11,983 nucleotides of DNA, taken from NCBI GenBank assembly GCA_005884715.1, contig VAZZ01000045.1, forward strand, positions 3,772-15,754, in the 5' to 3' direction. The translations under genes and the position numbers were made by a program. The first letter of the stretch is position 1. The number at the start of each line of letters is the position of its first letter. The notes under the pieces were generated by a model. The model searched no databases, was not told the DNA's origin, and was given only the letters and a program-made list of their open reading frames with translations. The stretch is from Alphaproteobacteria bacterium. GTDB taxonomy: Bacteria; Pseudomonadota; Alphaproteobacteria; Rhizobiales; Aestuariivirgaceae. Shown one piece after another: positions 1-5,885 of the stretch.

Positions 1-1536
1 CTGAAGCAGATCGTCAGCCGCGACGATGTCAAGGTTTCCGCCCAGGCGAAAATCAGGGACGCCGGCTTGAAGGGAGCTCTCGACGGCGTCGATTTGAGCA
101 ACGGCCTGATCGACCTCAAGATCACCGAGGGTTCCATCCGGGCGCAAGGCACCGGCAAGCTCAATGATATCGGCGCCAAGATCACCTGGTGGCGCGACGG
201 TGGTCCGGAAAACCCACAGAACGCCGTCATCGAAACTGAGCTCGACGCCAAGGAGCGGGACGCGATCGGCGCCAAGGTGAATGACTATGTGAGTGGTCCG
301 GTCAAGGTCAAGGTGATGGTGCAGGGTTTCCGCGACGAGATCGGCAAGATCAAGGTCGATGCCGATCTCTCCAAGGCATCGCTGCGCCTGGGAGCCATCG
401 ACTGGTGGCGACCGCCCGCGCCAAAGACAACGGCGAGCTTCGACTATGTTCCGGGCCAGGGCAAGGCCGGCCGGATCGACAATCTCACCGTCAAGGGCGA
501 CGGTTTCCTGCTCAAGGGCCAGATCGCGATAAACGACAAGGGCAGTGTATCGGAAGCGAAATTCCCGACCGTCGTTCTCAACGAGGATAATCGCTTCGGC
601 GTGGTTGTTTCGCAGGGCGACGATGCGACGAATGTGTCGATCAACGGCGTGAGCTTCGACGCGCGGCCGCTGATCCGCTCGCTGTTCTCCAGCCGCCCGG
701 CAGCGACCGATGAGGGAGCAACCAAGGACAAAGGCAAGAGCCCATTGATCGTCGATGCGGTGGTCGAGAAGGTCTATGCGCATCGCGGCGAAGTCGTGAC
801 CGGGGTGGCCGGAAGCTTCGTGCTGCGCGATGGCTATGTGGAGCGCTGCACACTCAACGGCACCTTCTTCAGCGGCCAGCCGATCACCATACGCATTGCT
901 CCCGCCGATGATGGCGGCCGCGACCTGCGCATCGCCGGCCGCGACGCCGGTTCGGCGCTGCGAGCCGCCAATCTCTATTCCAAGGTCGCCGGCGGCCAGA
1001 TCGATTTCGCCGCGCGGCTCGGCGCCGGCAGCGATTCGAGCGTACATAACGGCAACCTGACATTGCGCGATTTCGAAGTGCGCGACGAAGCAGCTTTGGC
1101 CGAGCTCGACCAGAAGGGCAGGCCGAAGAAGGCTGGCCCGCGCAGGGGCGGGGTGCTGTTTTCGAGATTGACACTGCCCTTTACCAGTGATGCGCGCTTC
1201 ATCCGCATCGGCGATACGCTGGTCAAGGGGCCTGAACTCGGGGCCACCGCACAAGGCCTCATCCGCAAGATGGATGGCGCCATCGACATCGACGGCACGA
1301 TCATTCCCGTCTATGCGCTCAATTCGGCGATCGGCGAGATTCCCATACTTGGCGACATTCTCACCGGCGGAAAGGGGGAAGGCATCTTTGGCCTCACCTA
1401 TGCGCTTGGCGGCACGATGGCGCGGCCGCGCTTCCAGGTGAATCCGGTCTCGGCCATCGCACCCGGCATCCTGCGCAAGTTCTTCGAATATGGCAGCGGC
1501 GGCCCACCGATCAAGCGGCGTGAACGGGCTAACTGA
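1..1536 (+). CDS. AsmA-like / DUF3971-type envelope protein, C-terminal part
   Basis: The frame is open from the first base, so the true start lies outside the window and only the last 511 codons are visible. The C-terminal 120 residues read like the conserved end of AsmA-like/DUF3971 (YhdP-type) proteins: a repetitive beta-rich 'GAIDIDGTIIPVYALNSAIG' stretch, then an 'IPILGDILTGGKGEGIFG' segment, then 'NPVSAIAPGILRKFF' close to the stop. Family knowledge: these are large, inner-membrane-anchored, periplasmic bridge-like proteins linked to lipid or outer-membrane homeostasis. The N-terminal membrane anchor is not visible here. Upstream residues are alternating polar/hydrophobic, as expected for a long beta structure. 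The gene converges on tyrS with 65 bp between the stops. Family assignment is fairly secure; the exact subfamily and substrate are unknown. Confidence 0.75.
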   Translation: MKQIVSRDDVKVSAQAKIRDAGLKGALDGVDLSNGLIDLKITEGSIRAQGTGKLNDIGAKITWWRDGGPENPQNAVIETELDAKERDAIGAKVNDYVSGPVKVKVMVQGFRDEIGKIKVDADLSKASLRLGAIDWWRPPAPKTTASFDYVPGQGKAGRIDNLTVKGDGFLLKGQIAINDKGSVSEAKFPTVVLNEDNRFGVVVSQGDDATNVSINGVSFDARPLIRSLFSSRPAATDEGATKDKGKSPLIVDAVVEKVYAHRGEVVTGVAGSFVLRDGYVERCTLNGTFFSGQPITIRIAPADDGGRDLRIAGRDAGSALRAANLYSKVAGGQIDFAARLGAGSDSSVHNGNLTLRDFEVRDEAALAELDQKGRPKKAGPRRGGVLFSRLTLPFTSDARFIRIGDTLVKGPELGATAQGLIRKMDGAIDIDGTIIPVYALNSAIGEIPILGDILTGGKGEGIFGLTYALGGTMARPRFQVNPVSAIAPGILRKFFEYGSGGPPIKRRERAN

Positions 1537-1564
1537 CTGCGTGCGAACTCAAATCGCGCCTTAA

Positions 1565-1588
1565 CTCCTCAGGGTGCCCCCGCAGGAG
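1565..1588. terminator. possible bidirectional hairpin between convergent genes
   Basis: CTCCT and AGGAG form a 5-bp outer stem around a 2x2 internal loop and an inner GGG/CCC stem, in the 65-bp gap between two converging stop codons. There is no T-run on either side, so intrinsic termination is only a guess from position. Confidence 0.25.
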
Positions 1589-1601
1589 GTCCCCGTGAGA
1601 G

Positions 1602-2814
1602 TCACGATGCCGCCTTGAGCAGCACGTGCTTCTTGCGGCCCATCGACAGCTTGATGACGCCATCCTGATTGAAGGAACGCTCGGTGAGTTGCGCCTTGTC
1701 ATCGCTCACCGCTTCGTCATTGACACGAATGGCGCCGCCCTGGATCTGCCGGCGCGCATCGCCATTGGATGAAGCAAGCCCGGCCATGACCAGCGCCTTG
1801 AGGATGCCGACGCCGTCGCGAAAATCGGCCGCCGGCACGTCGATCGTCGGCAGGCCTTCGGCAGCGTGGCCTTCCTCGAAGGTCCGGCGTGCCGTTTCGG
1901 CAGCCTCGAGGGCCGCATTCCGGCCATGCAGGAGGGCGGTCGCTTCCGTCGCCAGCGTCTTCTTGGCGTCGTTGATCTCGGCACCGCCGAGCTTCTCCAG
2001 CCTGTCGATCTCGCCGAGCGGCAGCGTGGTGAAGAGCTTCAGGAAGCGGGCCACATCGGCATCTTCGGTGTTGCGCCAGAACTGCCAGTATTCGTAAGGC
2101 GAGCGTCTTGGCGCCGGAAGCGAGCGTGATGAGCGGCGTCGTCAGCGCATAGAGCTGATGCGTGCCCATGCGCCGGCCGAGATCGACGCCGGTGACGATA
2201 TTGCCCCACTGATCGGAGCCGCCCATTTGCAGATTGGTGCCGTAGCGGCGCGCCAGCTCGGTGAAATCATAGGCCTGCAGGATCATGTAGTTGAATTCGA
2301 TGAATGACATTTCCTGGTCGCGTTCGAGCCTGAGTTTCACCGAATCCATTGTCAGCATGCGGTTGATCGAGAAATGCCGGCCGATATCGCGCAGCATGTC
2401 GATGTAATTGAGCCGGGTCAGCCACTCGGCATTGTCGACCATGATGGCGTCCTTGGGCCCGTCGCCGAACTTCAGGAACTTGGCGAAGACGCTCTGTATG
2501 CCGCGCTTGTTGTCTTCGATCTCCTCCACCGACAAAAGCCTGCGGCCTTCATCGCGGCCGGACGGATCGCCGACCATTGTGGTGCCGCCGCCCATCAGTG
2601 CGACCGCCTTCTGGCCGGTCGCTTGAGCCCAGTGGAGCAGCATGATCTGGACGAGCGAGCCCACATGCAGCGACCTCGCCGTGCAGTCGAAACCGATATA
2701 GGTGTTGACCTCGTTCTTGGCCGCAAGTCGGTCCAGCCCGTCAAAGTCGGAACATTGATGGATGTAGCCGCGGGCGGAAAGCGTGTTAAGGAACTCGGAC
2801 GAAAACTTGCTCAT
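1602..2814 (-). pseudogene. tyrS: tyrosyl-tRNA synthetase, frameshifted by an internal deletion
   Basis: Class I aminoacyl-tRNA synthetase that activates tyrosine and charges tRNA-Tyr in the cytosol. Reading from the ATG at 2814-2812, residues 1-236 are a normal TyrRS start: a HIGH-type motif as HVGS at 50-53, 'GDPSGR' near 82-87, 'YMILQAYDF' near 176-184 and the 'GGSDQWGN' signature near 198-205. After 'LASGAK' (Lys236, 2109-2107) the frame is wrong. The correct sequence resumes in another frame at 2099 with 'PYEYWQFWRNTEDADV' and runs to a C-terminal S4-like RNA-binding domain ending at 1602. About 17 residues, including the KMSKS-type loop (usually KFGKT or KMGKT), are replaced by 7 nt. 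The estimated loss is about 44 nt, which fits the frame change. The two parts plus the gap total about 418 residues, the normal length. As written the gene cannot make an active enzyme. It is either a true lesion with another TyrRS elsewhere, or an assembly error. Confidence 0.9.
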
Positions 2815-2916
2815 GAACGGGCCTGCTTTTGGCGAAAGCGGGCTCTTACCACGGGAAAAGCGCGTGTCAAAACTCTACACCGCCCTGGGGCTGATGTCGG
2901 GGACATCGCTCGACGG
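2768..2916. repeat. 149-bp direct repeat, copy A (tyrS/anmK start region)
   Basis: It matches 4422-4570 at a constant offset of 1654 with no gaps and 6 mismatches, about 96% identity. It contains the first 15-16 codons of tyrS (minus strand), the short divergent intergenic region, and the first 17 codons of anmK. tyrS runs on leftward from this copy, while anmK is cut off at its right edge. Confidence 0.95.
2864..2916 (+). pseudogene. anmK: anmK 5' fragment (truncated duplicate)
   Basis: A GTG start at 2864 gives 'MSKLYTALGLMSGTSLDG', the AnmK N-terminus, ending abruptly where the repeat ends at 2916. Beyond that the frame runs into unrelated sequence and stops at 3094. The fragment has the motif as LMSGTSLDG, whereas the intact gene downstream has LMAGTSLDG. 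The Shine-Dalgarno region reads ACGGGA here and AAGGGA in the intact copy. Far too short to function. Confidence 0.85.
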
Positions 2917-2918
2917 AC

Positions 2919-3116
2919 GTCTATGTCCTACAAGCCTCCCTCGACCTCGAGCGGGCGCATCTCCCGAACGAAGCCTTCTGGCATCTCGGTCTCTCGGCCG
3001 TGATCGAAGAAGCGCATGGCGCGATATCCTACTGGGCGCTGAAGCGTCCGCCGGGACGGGCGGATTTCCATCATTCCCATTGCTTTGCGCTTAAGCTTGC
3101 CCCAGCGTATCCAATC
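2919..3116 (+). pseudogene. C-terminal remnant of a DOMON-like domain protein
   Basis: The stretch just after repeat copy A is open in the same frame as the NamZ-like gene and encodes about 66 residues, with 'FWHLGLSAVIEE' followed by 'ISYWALKRPPGRADFHH' and 'CFALKLAP'. From memory this is the typical end of small DOMON-like proteins of sphingomonads and relatives, which often sit directly before a DUF1343 gene. The N-terminal part is missing, cut at the repeat edge (2916). No stop separates it from the next gene, so it could be read as an N-terminal extension from an in-frame ATG at 3000, but it does not resemble any part of NamZ. Best read as a piece of the donor's upstream gene carried in with the cassette. 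Confidence 0.55.
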
Positions 3117-4319
3117 ATGAAATTCGGAATCGACCGGCTCATCGCCGAGCCAAAATTGCGCGCGCCGCTCACGGGACGCCGCGTGGCTCTGCTTGCGCAT
3201 CCGGCCTCCGTCACGCGCGACCTGACGCACTCGCTCGATGCGCTTGGCGCATGCAACGACGTGAAGCTCACCGCCGCCTTCGGCCCGCAGCACGGGCTGC
3301 GCGGCGACAAGCAGGACAACATGATCGAGTCGCCGGACTACCGCGATCCGGTCCACAACATCCCGGTCTTCAGCCTGTACGGCACAGCGCGCAAACCGAC
3401 GGATGCGTCAATGGACACATTCGACGTGATGCTTGTCGATCTGCAGGATCTGGGCTGCCGCATCTACACGTTCATCACCACACTCAGGAACTGCCTGGAG
3501 ATGGCGGCGAAGCACAAGAAATCGGTGTGGGTGCTCGATCGCCCAAACCCGGTCGGACGGCCCGTTGAAGGTCTCACGCTCCGCGCGGGCTGGGAGAGCT
3601 TTGTCGGCGTAGGCCCGATGCCGATGCGGCATGGGCTCACGCTCGGCGAGCTCGGCCTGTGGTTCGTGAGGCACTTCAAGTTCGATGTCGAGTATCAGAT
3701 CATCGAGATGGAAGGCTGGCAGCCCGACGCAGCGCCCGGGTTCGGCTGGGAGATCGGCGAACGCAACTGGGTCAATCCGAGTCCCAACGCGCCCAATCTG
3801 TGGATGGCGCGCGCCTATCCCGGCACGGTGATGCTCGAAGGCACAACGCTGTCCGAAGGACGGGGCACGACACGGCCTCTCGAGCTGTTCGGCGCGCCCG
3901 ATATCGACGCGCGCCGCCTTATCGCCGAGATGCGCGAGCTGATGCCGCAATGGCTCAACGGCTGTGGGCTCCGCGATTTCTGGTTCGAGCCGACCTTCCA
4001 CAAGCATGTCGGTAAGCTCTGCAACGGCGTGCAGGTCCACACCGAAGGCCCGGGCTACGATCACCAAGCGTTCAAGCCATGGCGCATCCAGACGCTCGCG
4101 TTCAAGACGATCCGACGCCTGCATCCGGATTATCCGCTGTGGCGCGATTTTCCCTATGAGTACGAAAGCGGCCGGCTCGCCATTAACGTCATAAACGGTA
4201 GCCCGCTCCTGAAAGAGTGGGTCGACGACAACGCCGCGACACCGCACGACCTTGACGCGCTCACCACGCCCGATGAACAAGCGTGGCTCGTCGAACGGCA
4301 ACCATATCTGCGCTACTGA
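3117..4319 (+). CDS. namZ: DUF1343 / NamZ-type exo-beta-N-acetylmuramidase
   Basis: A 400-residue protein with hallmarks of the DUF1343 (PF07075) family, whose characterised members remove terminal N-acetylmuramic acid from peptidoglycan fragments. Visible in order: 'GIDRLIAE' at the start, 'RVALLAHPASVTRDL' near 22-36, 'AAFGPQHGLRG' at 53-63, 'VMLVDLQDLGCRIYTF' near 104-119, 'VWVLDRPNP' near 137-145, 'HGLTLGELG' near 172-180, 'NPSPNAPNLWMARAYPG' mid-protein, and 'EGTTLSEGRGTTRPLE' after it. The family's GPEHG motif appears as GPQHG, with Gln58 in place of the usual Glu. I chose ATG 3117 because family resemblance begins there. No signal peptide is visible, so the protein is probably cytoplasmic unless exported another way. 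It lies between the two 149-bp repeats and upstream of anmK in the same direction, which suggests a cell-wall recycling role. The style of sequence is sphingomonad-like, which suggests transfer. The gene symbol is by family only. Confidence 0.85.
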   Translation: MKFGIDRLIAEPKLRAPLTGRRVALLAHPASVTRDLTHSLDALGACNDVKLTAAFGPQHGLRGDKQDNMIESPDYRDPVHNIPVFSLYGTARKPTDASMDTFDVMLVDLQDLGCRIYTFITTLRNCLEMAAKHKKSVWVLDRPNPVGRPVEGLTLRAGWESFVGVGPMPMRHGLTLGELGLWFVRHFKFDVEYQIIEMEGWQPDAAPGFGWEIGERNWVNPSPNAPNLWMARAYPGTVMLEGTTLSEGRGTTRPLELFGAPDIDARRLIAEMRELMPQWLNGCGLRDFWFEPTFHKHVGKLCNGVQVHTEGPGYDHQAFKPWRIQTLAFKTIRRLHPDYPLWRDFPYEYESGRLAINVINGSPLLKEWVDDNAATPHDLDALTTPDEQAWLVERQPYLRY

Positions 4320-4421
4320 AGCGCTTCAGAAATCCGGCGTCGTGTCCTGCGGGACCGCGACGTTCATCCCCGGCCAGTACTCGACGATGTTCTCGGCACA
4401 GTTTTGCCCGGACCAGGGCAA
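4320..4421 (-). other. unassigned scrap between namZ-like gene and repeat copy B
   Basis: 102 bp between the NamZ-like stop and repeat copy B. On the minus strand it is open down to a TGA at 4328-4326, with a peptide ending 'VEYWPGMNVAVPQDTTPDF'. This could be the tail of a gene that converged on namZ in a donor genome, cut at the repeat edge. I do not recognise the family, and a plus-strand frame is also open, so coding origin is only a suggestion. Confidence 0.3.
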
Positions 4422-4468
4422 CCGCGGGCGGAAAGCGTGTTAAGGAATTCGGACGAAAACTTGCTCAT
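4422..4468 (-). pseudogene. tyrS: tyrS 5' fragment (truncated duplicate)
   Basis: Within repeat copy B, the ATG at 4468-4466 on the minus strand starts 'MSKFSSEFLNTLSA', the same residues as full-length tyrS. Homology ends at the repeat edge (4422) after 15-16 codons. The one difference from the other copy in this stretch (GAA versus GAG for Glu) is synonymous. Confidence 0.85.
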
Positions 4469-4570
4469 GAGCGGGCCTGCTTTTATCGAAAGCGGGCTCT
4501 TACCAAGGGAAAAGCGCGTGTCAAAACTCTACACCGCCCTGGGGCTGATGGCGGGGACATCGCTCGACGG
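4422..4570. repeat. 149-bp direct repeat, copy B (tyrS/anmK start region)
   Basis: Second copy of the 2768-2916 repeat. It joins unrelated DNA on its left and runs on into complete anmK on its right. The six differences between the copies are single-base or adjacent substitutions without indels, two of them in the spacer between the start codons (GG versus AT). Confidence 0.95.
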
Positions 4571-5630
4571 CATCGACATCGCCCTCATCAAGACGGATGG
4601 CGAGGCACTCGTCAGCCGCGGGCCGTCGCGCACCTACCCTTACGTCTCCGAGCAGCGCGCGATCCTCAAGGATGCATTGAAGGATGCGCTGGCGATCAAA
4701 GAGCGGCGCGAGCGCCCCGGCGGCCTCGCCCAAGTCGAATGGTCGCTCACCGAATGGCACGCTCTGGCGGTTGAATCCTTTTGTCGGGATTTCGGCCTAA
4801 CCAGTTCAGATATCGATGTAATCGGTTTCCATGGCCAGACTGTCCTGCATCGCCCGGAACAACGGCTCACGGTTCAGCTGGGTGACGGTCCGTTGCTGGC
4901 GCGCCGCTTCAAGACCAGGATCGTCCATGATCTGCGCGCCGATGACATCGCTGCCGGCGGTCGGGGTGCTCCCCTGGTACCGGTCTATCACCGGGCGCTG
5001 GCCTCAAGCCTTGAAGTGCTGCCATTGGCTTTCCTCAATATCGGCGGGGTCAGCAACGTCACCTGGATCGGCCCGGATGGATCGCTCCTCGCCTTTGATA
5101 CCGGGCCCGGCAATGCGCTCATCGACGACTGGGCACTGAAGGCGACGGGGAGCCCCTGCGACAGGGATGGCCGTCTCGCTTTTTCAGGACGCGTGAACGA
5201 AGCGGCCCTTGCCCAGTTCCTGGGGGATTCCTTCTTCGAGGAGCAACCGCCCAAATCCCTCGACCGCGACTATTTCGCCAGTCTCGATCTGACGGGTCTG
5301 AGCCCTGCCGATGGTGCGGCGACCTTGACCGCTTTCACGGCACGTTCCGTTGCCATGTCACGCGTGTGGTTTGCGGCCGATCCCAAATGCTGGGTAATCT
5401 GCGGCGGTGGGCGCAAGAACCCTGCTTTGATGGCGGCCTTGCGCGGCGCTCTGGGGCTCGGCCCGGAGGCCATCATTCCTGCCGAGGCGGCAGGCTTCAA
5501 TGGCGACTCCATGGAGGCGGAAGCCTGGGCCTATCCGGCGGTGCGCAGCCTCCGGCAATTGCCGATCACTTTTCCGGGCACGACCGGGGCGCCCAAGCCG
5601 ATGACTGGTGGTGTCATAGCGGAAGCCTGA
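4518..5630 (+). CDS. anmK: anhydro-N-acetylmuramic acid kinase
   Basis: AnmK uses ATP and water to open 1,6-anhydro-MurNAc and phosphorylate it to MurNAc-6-phosphate, a cytosolic step of peptidoglycan recycling. The 370-residue product matches the usual length (E. coli about 369). Motifs: 'GLMAGTSLDGID' at 9-20, 'GFHGQTVLHRP' at 103-113, 'LNIGGVSN' at 173-180, 'FDTGPGNALIDDW' at 193-205 with Asp194 as the likely catalytic base (Asp182 in E. coli), a glycine-rich 'VICGGGRKNPALM' at 293-305, and 'GDSMEAEAWAYPAVR' at 329-343. I chose GTG 4518 because AAGGGA lies 7 bp upstream and the protein then begins like the family. An in-frame ATG at 4467 is possible but overlaps the duplicated tyrS start. 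The first motif has Ala where the usual form is MSGTSLDG. The original promoter lay in the tyrS-anmK spacer; transcription from the namZ side is now possible too. Confidence 0.95.
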   Translation: MSKLYTALGLMAGTSLDGIDIALIKTDGEALVSRGPSRTYPYVSEQRAILKDALKDALAIKERRERPGGLAQVEWSLTEWHALAVESFCRDFGLTSSDIDVIGFHGQTVLHRPEQRLTVQLGDGPLLARRFKTRIVHDLRADDIAAGGRGAPLVPVYHRALASSLEVLPLAFLNIGGVSNVTWIGPDGSLLAFDTGPGNALIDDWALKATGSPCDRDGRLAFSGRVNEAALAQFLGDSFFEEQPPKSLDRDYFASLDLTGLSPADGAATLTAFTARSVAMSRVWFAADPKCWVICGGGRKNPALMAALRGALGLGPEAIIPAEAAGFNGDSMEAEAWAYPAVRSLRQLPITFPGTTGAPKPMTGGVIAEA

Positions 5631-5646
5631 ATGATTGCGGCGCACT

Positions 5647-5761
5647 ATTGGCGATAGGGATCGACATGATGTGCGTGAGCGTCAATGTCAGACCGATGGC
5701 GACGGGCCAGGGCGCCCGCATCATTGGTGCTCATCACGCGGCAGATCACAAGGACGACATT
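5647..5761 (-). pseudogene. aquaporin Z-like relic
   Basis: On the minus strand, 5703-5647 encodes 'VAIGLTLTLTHIMSIPIAN'. By my hand comparison this agrees at about 12 of 19 positions with the conserved AqpZ segment 'IAIGLALTLIHLISIPVTN' that precedes the second NPA loop. The next residues do not give NPARS, so the match ends just before anmK. Upstream on the same strand the resemblance seems to continue in another frame ('VVLVICRV...DAGALA' to about 5761), implying a further frameshift. No start, no NPA motif and no complete helix set survive. Strength rests on the one 19-residue block. Confidence 0.5.
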
Positions 5762-5823
5762 CCCCTAACGCTGCATGTCACAGGGTCCCTATGTACCAAA
5801 AGGATTTAGGCTGCTCGATCTTG

Positions 5824-5852
5824 TTGACCCGCCCTCGCCAGGTATCTAGAAC
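5824..5852 (+). promoter_or_regulatory. candidate sigma-70-type promoter of katG
   Basis: TTGACC at 5824-5829 and TAGAAC at 5847-5852 are separated by 17 bp, giving 5/6 and 4/6 matches to consensus. The katG start lies about 27 bp downstream of the expected start site. GGAGA at 5873-5877 is a well-spaced ribosome binding site, 8 bp before the ATG. Confidence 0.45.
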
Positions 5853-5861
5853 CGCTCTAAC
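5845..5861. promoter_or_regulatory. Fur/Irr-family-like palindrome over the katG -10
   Basis: TCTAGAA-CCG-CTCTAAC matches 11 of 14 defined positions of the alphaproteobacterial Irr iron control element (TTTAGAA-N3-TTCTAAA). It overlaps the candidate -10 element, where a Fur, PerR or Irr-type repressor would act. Repression of katG by peroxide- or iron-sensing Fur-family proteins is known in several bacteria. Which regulator binds here is inference. Confidence 0.4.
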
Positions 5862-5885
5862 CGATGATAGCCGGAGAAATCTGCC

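Noticed and set aside
2374..3003. 209-codon plus-strand frame opposite tyrS running past its start
   Set aside because: Antisense to tyrS for most of its length, with no family resemblance; ends in the repeat/cassette junction.
2783..3094. 103-codon frame joining the duplicated anmK start to cassette DNA
   Set aside because: After 17 AnmK codons it reads out of frame through the DOMON-like tail; a junction artefact, not a gene.
3408..4301. 297-codon open frame on the minus strand opposite the NamZ-like gene
   Set aside because: It is antisense to a gene with clear family motifs; long antisense frames are common in GC-rich DNA and its translation shows no recognisable domain.
4467..4517. In-frame ATG that would extend AnmK by 17 residues
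   Set aside because: GTG 4518 has a better Shine-Dalgarno (AAGGGA, 7 bp) and gives the family-typical start and length.
2768..4570. Insertion sequence or integron explanation for the repeat-flanked cassette
   Set aside because: No transposase, integrase, terminal inverted repeats or attC-like site was seen; the repeats are native tyrS/anmK sequence.
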